The notes below the pieces were generated by a model. That model had not been told where the DNA came from. It did not search any database and saw only the letters and a list, made by a program, of their open reading frames with translations. The position numbers were made by a program, and so were the translations under genes. From a virus, in IMG/VR virus record IMGVR_UViG_3300037847_002725, positions 24,800 to 50,636 of that record: 25,837 bases of DNA; one strand, 5' to 3'. Positions 8,305 to 16,772 of the stretch are shown one piece after another (within the stretch, counting starts at the first letter, position 1; every line of letters begins with the position of its first letter).

Positions 8305-9809
8305 AGCATTGCCTCCATCTGTTCCGCTTGTATTCCAAGCCGAATCAAAGTGGGGTCGCGCCATGCTTCAACATCCTCCGCTGCTACACCCCACCCCTCA
8401 AGTAGTTCATCACCTTTCGTGTCATACCAATTATCCCATTTCACTAATTTTTCCAATTGATTCCTACGAGTTTTGGCGAGCATGCCTTTGTTTGGCGTGT
8501 CAAGATACTCCAAAACTGACGCTGCTTGATTCTTTTTCAATTTGAGATGCGGAAGCACACCTTTCAGCATAGTTCTCACATCGTCTTTGGAATAAAATTG
8601 TAGTCTATGTTGTGAGCGTTTGCTGGATTTATGAACCTTCAAATCTAGTTGAAGAACTCCACATCCAAGTGTTTTGTATAACTGTTCACAATGCACACGG
8701 CCACGCTCACCTGTGGCTACCAAACCAACACGGGGTTCACCACGCTTTGTAATAGTGATATATCCATCAGCGTCAATGAATCCAGCAGCATAAGCCCAGG
8801 GGTCTTTGATAATCAAATCACCATTTTGTTTCACCAACATCCAGTGGTTTCGCTTTGAACCTTTGACGATGCCCATTTCATCACCGTATGTTTTCATCAA
8901 ACCGCTAAGTTTGGCGGGTGTCAATTTTTTGGTTGCATATCCTTTGGATACTAAATTGCCCTGTATAGTGCGACTATCCATTTGACCATGATTGGCCAGT
9001 TCTTCAGATGCCAATGACAACCATGACATTTCAGATTTGGTTAGTGCATCCAATATGTGTAGTGATTTACTCCACATCTTTTTCGCTGCATCACGGTCAT
9101 CGTGTGCTTTGACCCAATCTTGTTTTTCAATGTCAGTCCATACATCATCGTTTTTGGATAGCATTTCAATACGATTGTTGGCATCTTCCCATTGCATACA
9201 TGCACGAACCAATGATGTTTTTCGCAACTCATGGCTTTTCATCAATGCTTTCAAATCACGGTCATTCAATCCCATAGATTTGATAGTAGTGATGTAATCC
9301 TTAGCCCAATCAATAGATGCTAACGAATTGTTAATCTCTTGTTGCTTCATCAAACGAACTGCCGTAATCAGGTCATCAATTTCGCCTTTGACCATTTTGT
9401 GTTCCCTTCGTGCATTTTTCAAATCCTTGACAATATCATGTGCAGATTTACCAAATGTGTCAAACCAACCAATGGATTTAGCCAATCCACCAGATGCTTG
9501 TTGAGGTTGTTGTGGTTGCTGACCACTTAATCCCTGTGCCATATCTTGCAGTTTCTTTTGTTGCGATTGTTGGTCATCGGGTGTATCTTTTGGTGCTTCA
9601 CTTGGGGTCAAAGAACCATCACCTTCGCTTGATGTTGGTGCATTTTCATTAGTGGTTGGTGCGCCCATGATTGATTGACCCTGTTGTGGTGGTGGGGATT
9701 TGAAGATTGGGTGTTGCATCAAATGTTTGCATATTTCAATCACTTCGGGGTGTCCGTCAATCTCAAACGGTGAATCATAAGAATCACCAATCAACATACT
9801 GCCCCACAT
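8301..9809 (-). CDS. Virion-operon protein with a C-terminal LAGLIDADG-type domain
   Basis: A 502-residue protein encoded between TerL and the portal. The N-terminal 110 residues are Pro/Gln/Ser rich and probably disordered. Residues about 125-280 are strongly helical and charged. A winged-helix-like segment follows (about 280-330, SRTIQGNLVSKGYATKKLTP), and then a LAGLIDADG motif, YAAGFIDADGYITI, at 340-353. The downstream part (KTLGCGVLQLDL, KSSKRSQHRLQFYSKDDV, MLKGVLPHLKLKKNQA) matches a single-motif LAGLIDADG homing-endonuclease domain of about 100 residues. The acidic residue of the motif is present. It is not an intein: there is no flanking Cys/Ser and His-Asn splice pair, and neither neighbour is interrupted. 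It could be an active endonuclease fused to a structural protein, or a LAGLIDADG fold kept for DNA binding. ATG 9809 is used; ATG at residue 5 has a better GGGG site. Confidence 0.8.
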   Translation of the reverse strand: MWGSMLIGDSYDSPFEIDGHPEVIEICKHLMQHPIFKSPPPQQGQSIMGAPTTNENAPTSSEGDGSLTPSEAPKDTPDDQQSQQKKLQDMAQGLSGQQPQQPQQASGGLAKSIGWFDTFGKSAHDIVKDLKNARREHKMVKGEIDDLITAVRLMKQQEINNSLASIDWAKDYITTIKSMGLNDRDLKALMKSHELRKTSLVRACMQWEDANNRIEMLSKNDDVWTDIEKQDWVKAHDDRDAAKKMWSKSLHILDALTKSEMSWLSLASEELANHGQMDSRTIQGNLVSKGYATKKLTPAKLSGLMKTYGDEMGIVKGSKRNHWMLVKQNGDLIIKDPWAYAAGFIDADGYITITKRGEPRVGLVATGERGRVHCEQLYKTLGCGVLQLDLKVHKSSKRSQHRLQFYSKDDVRTMLKGVLPHLKLKKNQAASVLEYLDTPNKGMLAKTRRNQLEKLVKWDNWYDTKGDELLEGWGVAAEDVEAWRDPTLIRLGIQAEQMEAML

Positions 9810-9813
9810 TATA

Positions 9814-11244
9814 TCACAATCCTAACACGCTTTCTGGGAATACACTTTCACCGATTTCATCCAAATCAACGATACGGTCTTGGAACTCCGTAGTCGCCCA
9901 ATGAGCAAGTGCTAATGAGATAACCATATCATCGTGTCGCCCGATGGATTCCAATTTACCTTGCTTTGACATACCAAACAAAAGCAGTTCCTGTTTCAGT
10001 TCTGCCATCATGGTTCGGGAGTTTTCATCACCCATTGGTAATACCATTTGCTCACGCTCAAACTTCAACACTAAACCCATCAACATGGATTCACGCTTTG
10101 TTTTAGATGAAATGAATGTCTTGATTGGTAAATCGGTATTGGCTCGCAATTCAGTTGCGAATACACGCTGGAAGTGGTTGGCTTCAAGTTCAATCACTTC
10201 AGGTCTGAACTTATTGTTGAGCCGTTGTATCTCCATGATTTGTGTGCGGAAGTCCATACCTTTTCGTCTGGTGATATGTACAATTTCCAGTTTGTTTGGT
10301 TCATCAGATGGTCTGCGTAAAACAGTCATCACTGTATAGTCGGCTTGTCTATCCGATGAAATGGCGGGGTCCCAGCCAATGAAGTATTGGTCATCATGGT
10401 TGCCACCTTCTTTTTCACTGTATTTACGATTGAGTAATATGTGGTCGCGTGATTCGTTTAATGCCATCACGCTTGATGGGAATAAACTAGATGCATCGTC
10501 AATTGGTTCACACAGATATTCACGGGTGAATGCAACCGCTGGCATGTCTTTACGCCTTGAATCCAATGCGTCTAAATCCCATCGTTCTGGCCATAGTGGT
10601 TCACCTTGAGCATTTATGGCGGGATATGTTTCAACCAAATAACCTGGTTTTTGTTCCAATTCCGTGTAAAGGTCAGTCGGTGTGAACGGTGTCCCTACAA
10701 TACATAGTTGTGATGTGTGGTGCAAACATGGGACTAGAACTTCATAGAACCATGAAGCAACACGCTTCAATTCGGTATCAGTTGTCCCCCATAGAATGTC
10801 ATCACACAATACAATGTGAGGGTGCGCTCCACGCACACCACCGCCAACCGATTTGGCAGTGATACGAGAACCGTTTGTAAATCCAAAATATGTTTTAGCC
10901 CATGCATCACGCTTCTTCATTTTTGCTAACATGGGTATGCTTTCAATCATATCATTGAGAAAACGCATATGCCGAATGGTCTGGTCAAGACTGTGGCTGA
11001 AAATCATAGCGTCAGTTCCAGGTGTGAAACACACCTTCCATAATAGATAACTGAGAAAAGCCACTGACTTTCCGTGGTCCCGAGATGCTTTGACGCAATA
11101 TCGGTTATGGGTCATTAGATTTTCAACCCACTTAGCGTGGTGGTTGGCTAATTGCCAACCGCAAATATCTTCAAAGAAAAACTGAAAGTCTTTCTTGCAC
11201 ATTTCAAAGTCTATCTCTTGGATGACTTCTTCCAGATTTGACAA
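9814..11244 (-). CDS. terL: Terminase large subunit (TerL), packaging ATPase and nuclease
   Basis: This is the motor that pumps and cuts viral DNA at the portal. The N-terminal ATPase has a Walker-A-type ASRDHGKS (residues 53-60), a Walker B strand IVLCDDIL (144-151, with D148 and D149) and a coupling-type CIVGTPFTPTDLY (181-193). The C-terminal RNase H-like nuclease shows acidic residues in FIGWDPAISSDRQADY (D292), IELEANHF (E354) and RHDDMVISLALAHW (D438, D439). The length of 476 is normal. The frame closes with TGA immediately upstream, so the start must be TTG at 11244, which GGTGGTGA supports six to nine bases before. Upstream lies the low-complexity protein (5 bp gap); downstream is the LAGLIDADG protein. 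All catalytic positions look intact. Confidence 0.95.
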   Translation of the reverse strand: MSNLEEVIQEIDFEMCKKDFQFFFEDICGWQLANHHAKWVENLMTHNRYCVKASRDHGKSVAFLSYLLWKVCFTPGTDAMIFSHSLDQTIRHMRFLNDMIESIPMLAKMKKRDAWAKTYFGFTNGSRITAKSVGGGVRGAHPHIVLCDDILWGTTDTELKRVASWFYEVLVPCLHHTSQLCIVGTPFTPTDLYTELEQKPGYLVETYPAINAQGEPLWPERWDLDALDSRRKDMPAVAFTREYLCEPIDDASSLFPSSVMALNESRDHILLNRKYSEKEGGNHDDQYFIGWDPAISSDRQADYTVMTVLRRPSDEPNKLEIVHITRRKGMDFRTQIMEIQRLNNKFRPEVIELEANHFQRVFATELRANTDLPIKTFISSKTKRESMLMGLVLKFEREQMVLPMGDENSRTMMAELKQELLLFGMSKQGKLESIGRHDDMVISLALAHWATTEFQDRIVDLDEIGESVFPESVLGL

Positions 11245-11249
11245 TCACT

Positions 11250-12458
11250 TCACCACCCCTTTAGGATGTCGTTGATGCGAGAGAATGTGTCATTACTCGT
11301 TTGGATTTGTTGCAGATTTTGTTGTGCTTGGTTGCCAGCATTGGCAAACATTCCGCCACCACCTGAACCCAATGCTGGTTGAGCAGGTGCTTGAGGACCT
11401 TGATTTTGTGCAATTTGTTCAACCGCACTTGGGTCTGCTTGTGCCGTTTCTGGTTGTTGAGCATTCGGGTCTTGTTGAGCATTCGGGTCTTGTTGTTGCG
11501 CTTGACCTTGTTGAGGTTGTTGAGGAGGTTGAGCATTTGCATTTTGCATGCGTTGTTGTTGCCGAGCAGCGTTAGGGTCTGCTTGAGCAAGATTTGCTTG
11601 TTGCTGCTGACCCGCTTGATTCATTGCGTTAGATACTCCTTGTGCTGCATTGGAAGCCATATTCTTCATACCTTGCAGGGCTTTACCGCCAAGTATTTTC
11701 GCAGCACCTGCTACTTGTCCTACCTTGCCCATTGCGCCTTGACCTGTTTGGAAGTTCTGTGCTTGTTGGCCAGCAGCGTTCTTCACACCGACCATGCCTT
11801 GTTTTGCAGCATCACCAGCGAGTTGGCCTAAGCCACCTTCGCCACCCATGACTTTTCCATACTGACCAGTTTGTTTGCCTCTATGTGCTTGAGCCATTGA
11901 TGCACCCAAACCACCGAGTGCTCCCAAAGGACCTCCTGCTATACCACCTGCGGTAAATGCACCGAGATGTCGCAAACCACGACCCATTGCTGGCATGGCT
12001 CTTTCCTTAGCCCATGTTTTGAATCTTGAACCCAAACCTTGTTTGGGTGCGTGTGATTGTTGATTACCACCCGCAGTGCCTTGAGATGCACCACCAGACA
12101 ATGCTGCTGAACCATCACCAGCACCTGGTTTGGATTCTTCTTGGAATTGTGGTAGCATATCCATTGCTTGTTGTCGGTTTGCTTGTCCCAAACCCTTACC
12201 AGGTCTTTGGGGATTAAATTGTTTGATAACATTGTCAATAAAAGCAAACACTTCACCCGATTTAGCAATTGAATCGCCCATTAGAACCCATGCCATATCT
12301 TGGCGTGTTCCATCATATTTGTGCATGACTTCAACTGCAGCGACTTCGGGGCTTTTGTAAAGCGACTCCAATTCAAACTCTCGCACTATGCGATTTGCTA
12401 TTGCTTCTTTGAGCAGGCTACGGTTCTCGTATCCTCCTCTTGGGTTGTAATTACTCAT
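11250..12458 (-). CDS. Low-complexity Gln/Ala/Gly-rich protein with folded N-terminus
   Basis: A 402-residue protein. ATG 12458 overlaps the upstream TGA as ATGA and is preceded by GGTGG. Residues 1-90 look folded (SLLKEAIANRIVREFELESL, then VMHKYDGTRQDMAWVLMGDS). The rest is dominated by Ala, Gln, Gly and Asn. Residues about 170-200 include a glycine-rich hydrophobic stretch (HLGAFTAGGIAGGPLGALGG) like a membrane-active or glycine-zipper segment, and a polyglutamine/Asp-Pro-Asn-Ala tract follows. The extreme C-terminus (NDTFSRINDILKGW) again looks helical. The pattern would fit a DNA-ejection or internal virion protein, but I recognise no family and offer that only from composition and its position before TerL. 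Confidence 0.75.
   Translation of the reverse strand: MSNYNPRGGYENRSLLKEAIANRIVREFELESLYKSPEVAAVEVMHKYDGTRQDMAWVLMGDSIAKSGEVFAFIDNVIKQFNPQRPGKGLGQANRQQAMDMLPQFQEESKPGAGDGSAALSGGASQGTAGGNQQSHAPKQGLGSRFKTWAKERAMPAMGRGLRHLGAFTAGGIAGGPLGALGGLGASMAQAHRGKQTGQYGKVMGGEGGLGQLAGDAAKQGMVGVKNAAGQQAQNFQTGQGAMGKVGQVAGAAKILGGKALQGMKNMASNAAQGVSNAMNQAGQQQQANLAQADPNAARQQQRMQNANAQPPQQPQQGQAQQQDPNAQQDPNAQQPETAQADPSAVEQIAQNQGPQAPAQPALGSGGGGMFANAGNQAQQNLQQIQTSNDTFSRINDILKGW
11454..11489 (-). repeat. Perfect 18-bp tandem duplication
   Basis: Two identical 18-bp units (TTGTTGAGCATTCGGGTC on the plus strand, 11454-11471 and 11472-11489) lie within the low-complexity gene. A third partial TTGTTG follows. They encode repeated D-P-N-A-Q-Q in the reverse frame. 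The in-frame unit length and perfect identity suggest recent slippage expansion. Confidence 0.9.
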
Positions 12459-14536
12459 ATGATACCACCAAACGCCACCTTGACACTGCTAACCACAGTG
12501 GGTGCGATTGATAAGGTTTTTGCGATATTCACCCAATCGCCCTGTGTTTCAGTAATGCAATAAATATCGGTGGGTGTGAGTGAGAACTTATGTGCCATAA
12601 CCATCAAATCGTCATGGCTATTGCGGTTCAGTCCACGCTTTGGAAGCATCTTGATAACTTCTGGGTCTTTTGCTGCTTCCTTCATTTGTATATCTTCCAT
12701 TGCTTTCAACAGCCGATGTTCAGATTCAGTGTATTTATCTTCACTGAATTGGAATAAATCTGGTCGGTCAGGATTCCAATTATTCAATGTCAATTGACCA
12801 GGGTCTGCGGTTGCCACTTCAGGTGGACTTTGGACTGGTTGAATATGACTGTGTGCTTCAAGAACGGCACGGCTTGGATTAGATGCCCATTCACGGGGTA
12901 GTGTCGGTGTTGCCAATGCACTTTCTGGATGTCCTTGTGTGAAATCTATTGGTTTCAATTCCTGTAATTTTGGGTCATTGGCAATACGATGTGCTGCAAT
13001 TGCTTCGTATATTTGACGCACTTTGTTGGCTTGAACATGTGCTGGTGTTTCAGGGTGAACGGGGTCAGCATGTGTATTATTCCACACTTCATTCAAATCA
13101 ACACCGTTTTCATGTGCTGCACCAAACAATGCCAATGAACTACGGGTTGAACTGACAGTTCCTTGACCGTATCCAGGGCCTGTATATCTTCGTGCTTGAC
13201 TGTGATGTTTTTCGTGGTGGTGTGCGCCTTCGCCTACACCATGTTCCCATTGGTCTGGGTCATTCTTGTATTGAGCATACTGTTCGGCTAATTCTTCGGG
13301 TGTCCCGACTTTACCTCTTTTCCATAATCCAAATCGGACAGGTTGACCAGGGTGGAAACCAGTTTCTTTTCCGAGATGGTTGTATGTCTTTTTGTATGCA
13401 CCTTGACCCGACAATTTCATACCTGGTGTTAGCAATGCTGCGATTGGAGCGCGAGCAATTTGATACAATTGTTGCTCATTCAATCCCAATCCCAACATAG
13501 CATTGTATGAAGCCAACATATCAAGTGATTTTGTTGATGGTCGGCCACCGCCATCCCTTTCAGTTGGAATACGGAAGAATGCATCAGGGTGATGTGGAAT
13601 AAGATGTTCAGGTGCTACAGGTCCGTAATGTGATTGCTCAGCCAATGCCCGTTCTTGGTCAGGTGTCATGGTTCGCTTACCTCGTGTTCCTTCGGTGCTT
13701 CCTTCACGACTCATCTGTGGGTTCATCATATGTGGTTCAATGTATGGTTGATGAACGAAGTTCATTGACATACCACGACCCAGCATTGCGTTCAATACTT
13801 CTTTGAGTTCTGCATAGAATGGAACTGCACCTGATTCGGGATATTGACCTCTATCGGGTTCACCTATTGCAGTTCCGCTATTGGTGTAAAATGTAATCAA
13901 TTCCCCATTTTCATTACGGGTTGGTATCATATGTGAATCCATAACTCCGCCTTCCGCACCTTTGGGGAATGCACCCATAACGACTTTTTTCCAATCGTCA
14001 TGTGTTCCGTTTTCGTCAAACAGTGGTGGTAGTTGTTGCTCAGGGTTGCTATGTCTTTGATTGAATAATTCAATTGCTTGAGATATTGCTTCCATTGCTA
14101 AATGGTAATCAAACGGTATGCCGTGTTCCGAATCACCAATTAGACTGCGCCCGTATTGGTCGGTTTGGTATCCCTTCTTTCGTATGAAATCTGATATGCC
14201 TTTCACTACGGCTTCAATAGGAAATAGAACTCGGCCATTGCCGTTTTCATCACTGCCAAACATATGGCTGAATCCATCAATGCCACGACCATCGTGAATG
14301 TGGTCGCCAGTTGTCCCGTGTGGGTGATGTGTTAATGTGCCATATTCACCTGTTTCGGGATTGACATTACCATAGTCAATATCAAACGGGTGATGACGAG
14401 CAAGCATATCGCCATAATGTTCAGGGTGATACGCTACCGCAGTCGGGTCGCCACCTATTGGGGTATAGTACACACCTTTTGATTTGAGAATAATATCAGC
14501 AGATTTAGCAAAAACCATTGCCATAAACTCACGCAT
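12455..14536 (-). CDS. Large protein of unknown function, likely virion component
   Basis: The open frame reaches GTG at 14545, but ATG at 14536 is preferred (MREFMAMVFAKS, 693 residues) because GGGGTGG lies five bases upstream and it overlaps the previous stop slightly. The protein is rich in His, Gly, Pro, Asp and Asn, including GEGAHHHEKHH around residue 440. It repeats D-E-N-G or N-E-N-G turns also seen in the giant protein. A segment MIPTRNENGELITF resembles MIPRRVKDENGEYE of the giant protein, hinting at shared ancestry. The last 120 residues (SEDKYTESEHRLLKAMEDI and onward) are helical, and AHKFSLTPTDIYCITETQGD looks like a small helix-turn-helix-like end. I see no catalytic motif. Its place in the packaging operon argues for a structural role. 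Confidence 0.75.
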   Translation of the reverse strand: MREFMAMVFAKSADIILKSKGVYYTPIGGDPTAVAYHPEHYGDMLARHHPFDIDYGNVNPETGEYGTLTHHPHGTTGDHIHDGRGIDGFSHMFGSDENGNGRVLFPIEAVVKGISDFIRKKGYQTDQYGRSLIGDSEHGIPFDYHLAMEAISQAIELFNQRHSNPEQQLPPLFDENGTHDDWKKVVMGAFPKGAEGGVMDSHMIPTRNENGELITFYTNSGTAIGEPDRGQYPESGAVPFYAELKEVLNAMLGRGMSMNFVHQPYIEPHMMNPQMSREGSTEGTRGKRTMTPDQERALAEQSHYGPVAPEHLIPHHPDAFFRIPTERDGGGRPSTKSLDMLASYNAMLGLGLNEQQLYQIARAPIAALLTPGMKLSGQGAYKKTYNHLGKETGFHPGQPVRFGLWKRGKVGTPEELAEQYAQYKNDPDQWEHGVGEGAHHHEKHHSQARRYTGPGYGQGTVSSTRSSLALFGAAHENGVDLNEVWNNTHADPVHPETPAHVQANKVRQIYEAIAAHRIANDPKLQELKPIDFTQGHPESALATPTLPREWASNPSRAVLEAHSHIQPVQSPPEVATADPGQLTLNNWNPDRPDLFQFSEDKYTESEHRLLKAMEDIQMKEAAKDPEVIKMLPKRGLNRNSHDDLMVMAHKFSLTPTDIYCITETQGDWVNIAKTLSIAPTVVSSVKVAFGGII

Positions 14537-15905
14537 GGCCACCACCCCTACGGGTGTACAGATTTACTGCATCAGCGCCCCAATATCGTGGGTCATCATC
14601 TGGGTCAGTTTCCGTTGCACCTTCATTGCGTGATGTCTTTTGAGGTCCGTTTGCTGGTGCTTCAACTTGGCCTTCACTACGATTGCCACCACCCGCAATT
14701 CCCATCAAACTCTTTCGTGGCAGTCTTGCCAATAGATGCTTCAATTCACGAAGCAAATCTTTCAAATCGTGTGAATCAATAGATGTGAGACCAGGTCCGA
14801 GATGACGGACATATGCTTTTGACACTTCCACCAATTCTTCTAATTCGGCTTTTGCTAATGGTGATGCCATCTTTGGTGATGCCAAAGGTGATGTCCCCCT
14901 GATGCCTTTTGGTTTTGGCGGACCTCGTGTTGCCCTTCTAGGTCCTTCACGCATCAATCGTGATTGACCTGGTAGCAAACGCATACGGCCTGAACCCTGC
15001 AAACCTGGATATTTCAATTGACCCAACTGCTCACGGGGGGCGTGTGGTGTATATGGCAACATAACACCAGAACCACCAGCACCACGATATGCAGACTGAC
15101 GACCCAACCATGACATGTATTTACCTGGTGATTCCAAACGACCAGGTCTGGGTTTTCCCCATAGTGAACCAACACCGAGATGGTGTGGACTCAATGTATA
15201 TCTTTGGCGCATCATACCTGTTTTGGATTTACCACGAATGCTTTTACCGCCCGTTCCTTTGATGTTGCCAAACAATCTTTGGTGGACTGATGCCCTTCGC
15301 TTTGTTGAAGCCCAGGGACTTCGGCCACCAATTGGTCTTGGGAATGCTTGCACTCGGTGGTCTTTTCTCGGTTTCGTGCCACCAGGTCCTATATGCGACC
15401 TCATAGAACGGTCAGTTGATTCCAATGTTGATGTTCCAACTGGGTCGCCCAATACTTTGAGAAGCAAATCATCCCATGCCATGTTCATTGGTTCGCTTCG
15501 GGTCATACCGAATGCGCCCATTTGTGGTAATTGCGGTGGGATTTCACCCATTGCTGAACCTGTGCCAGTTCTTGCACCAACGGCTTGGTCTAAATCTTCA
15601 CCACGACTACCAGCAGGTCCTGTCTGGTCAGACAATTCCGTTTGCTCATCTTGTGGTGTGGATTCTTCAAATGGTGTTTGCTCATCGTTTTTGGTGGATA
15701 TTTTGAGATGGTTTAGACCAACCCACTTACGATGCTGTTCTTCACGCCTTTCCTTCTTTTCCCGTGATTCTAGTTCACGGTTTTCTGGGTCGCCAGGTCC
15801 GAACTTCTCTTCTTCGTCGGCATACATGAACTCCTCAGATTCAGAACGGGGATTGTACATCCGAGTATCGCTACCCGTTGCCTGAGGACTCTTTCGTATT
15901 GCCAC
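14529..15905 (-). CDS. Basic Gly/Arg-rich protein carrying the shared PMNMAW motif
   Basis: A 458-residue protein whose start is GTG at 15905, preceded by GGTGAT five bases upstream. The first 130 residues are acidic and disordered (EEEKFGPGDPENRELESREK). Residues about 133-147 contain SEPMNMAWDDLLLK, a copy of a motif found in other proteins here. Residues about 165-345 are very basic and rich in Gly, Arg, Ser and Pro (STKRRASVHQRLFGNIKGT; GPPKPKGIRG), suggesting DNA or RNA contact or a packaged internal protein. A helical segment follows (about 350-400, ELEELVEVSKAYVRHLG; DLKDLLRELKHLLARLP). No enzyme motif is visible. It lies between a His-rich protein and the 693-residue protein with short overlaps. 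Function unknown. Confidence 0.75.
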   Translation of the reverse strand: MAIRKSPQATGSDTRMYNPRSESEEFMYADEEEKFGPGDPENRELESREKKERREEQHRKWVGLNHLKISTKNDEQTPFEESTPQDEQTELSDQTGPAGSRGEDLDQAVGARTGTGSAMGEIPPQLPQMGAFGMTRSEPMNMAWDDLLLKVLGDPVGTSTLESTDRSMRSHIGPGGTKPRKDHRVQAFPRPIGGRSPWASTKRRASVHQRLFGNIKGTGGKSIRGKSKTGMMRQRYTLSPHHLGVGSLWGKPRPGRLESPGKYMSWLGRQSAYRGAGGSGVMLPYTPHAPREQLGQLKYPGLQGSGRMRLLPGQSRLMREGPRRATRGPPKPKGIRGTSPLASPKMASPLAKAELEELVEVSKAYVRHLGPGLTSIDSHDLKDLLRELKHLLARLPRKSLMGIAGGGNRSEGQVEAPANGPQKTSRNEGATETDPDDDPRYWGADAVNLYTRRGGGHA

Positions 15906-15918
15906 ACTTAATCACCAA

Positions 15919-16329
15919 TCAGTACTCAATGTCATCATCTTTTTTACTGCGTCGGTGCAATTCACCCATTGCTGCTGCTAAGACATTGCTGATTGGGTCT
16001 TTTTTGCTATGTGCGCCAGCCGCTACTTGCTGATGCATCTGAGTTTTTGCATTGTTATCTTCACTCGGCATTACGAGATGTGTAGCGACTTCTGGGTGAT
16101 ACCCATGAGTTGTTGATGAATAATGTGGTGCGGGTGAATACCCGTGATGTGGGTCATCAGGATTTTCGGGATACAAACCGATATGATGTGGAACATCATA
16201 TTCTTCATGTCTTGATTTAGACCTGTATTTTCGTGCTTCACCATCGTCTGTTGCACCGATTTCTTCTGCATCATCTGGTAAAACTACACCCATTTTGAGA
16301 ATGGAATACACTGTATCGTAGGCTGACAT
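15919..16329 (-). CDS. Small histidine-rich protein of unknown function
   Basis: The chosen start is ATG at 16329, which shares a base with the upstream stop (TGATG) and has GGTGGAG ahead of it, giving 136 residues. The N-terminus (MSAYDTVYSILKMGVVLPDD) is a short helix. The centre is remarkably rich in His, Tyr and Pro (DVPHHIGLYPENPDDPHHGY), suggesting metal binding or a flexible adhesive segment. The end (DPISNVLAAAMGELHRRSKK) is helical and vaguely like the shared SPI/SPM motif, although its LLK end is missing. I do not recognise the family. Confidence 0.7.
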   Translation of the reverse strand: MSAYDTVYSILKMGVVLPDDAEEIGATDDGEARKYRSKSRHEEYDVPHHIGLYPENPDDPHHGYSPAPHYSSTTHGYHPEVATHLVMPSEDNNAKTQMHQQVAAGAHSKKDPISNVLAAAMGELHRRSKKDDDIEY

Positions 16330-16772
16330 CACTCCACCCCTCCGTCAAGTATGTATTCAAATGTTGCCCTGACACGGGAAGCCAAATTAAGATAGAAATG
16401 TCGGATTGATTGAGGGCCTGTGAACGGCCTTGCCATTTCATCACACATTCCATCAAACTGGTCAATCATTAGTGCCAACCTTTGACGGATTGGCCATGCT
16501 TCTTCTGGGTCATCATTCGTGTATGCTTCTTCAATTGCATCACGAAGCATTGCGACAAACTCATGTCTTGAGTCTGCCCATCCATCTGGGCATGTTGCTA
16601 TTCTTTGTAGGAAGTTAGCCCATACACCCAAACTCGCTTGGAGTGTATTGAAAAAAGTGGCTAGTTCATCTTCTTTCAAATATCCTTCTTCTGTCAGTAT
16701 ATGTGCTGATGGCATATCAACGCACATCAAATCACTTACTGGTATTCCAACATAATTCATTTTATTGCTCAT
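16329..16772 (-). CDS. Helical protein of unknown function next to candidate TerS
   Basis: I choose ATG at 16772 (MSNKMNYVGIPVSD, 147 residues); a TTG three codons upstream is also in frame. GAGG lies nine bases before this ATG, within the end of the previous gene, which it overlaps by 11 bp. The protein is compact and mostly helical (ELATFFNTLQASLGVWANFL; HEFVAMLRDAIEEAYTND; RQRLALMIDQFDGMCDEM), with three Cys that do not form a clear zinc site. Its composition suggests a folded soluble protein. It sits directly after the candidate small terminase gene, so a head-tail or packaging partner is conceivable, but no family is recognised. Confidence 0.72.
   Translation of the reverse strand: MSNKMNYVGIPVSDLMCVDMPSAHILTEEGYLKEDELATFFNTLQASLGVWANFLQRIATCPDGWADSRHEFVAMLRDAIEEAYTNDDPEEAWPIRQRLALMIDQFDGMCDEMARPFTGPQSIRHFYLNLASRVRATFEYILDGGVE

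Noticed and set aside
8301-9809. LAGLIDADG domain as part of an intein
   Set aside because: There are no splice-junction Cys/Ser and His-Asn residues around it, and both TerL and the portal are complete and uninterrupted.
11454-11489. Tandem 18-bp units as the start of a CRISPR or other array
   Set aside because: There are only two units with no spacers, in frame within a Gln/Asp/Pro/Asn/Ala-rich coding region, so this is coding slippage.
15115-15885. Plus-strand 256-codon frame opposite the basic 458-residue protein
   Set aside because: It is a mirror of the Gly/Arg/Pro-rich gene. The minus frame has a GGTGAT start site, operon overlaps and the shared motif; the plus frame has nothing recognisable.
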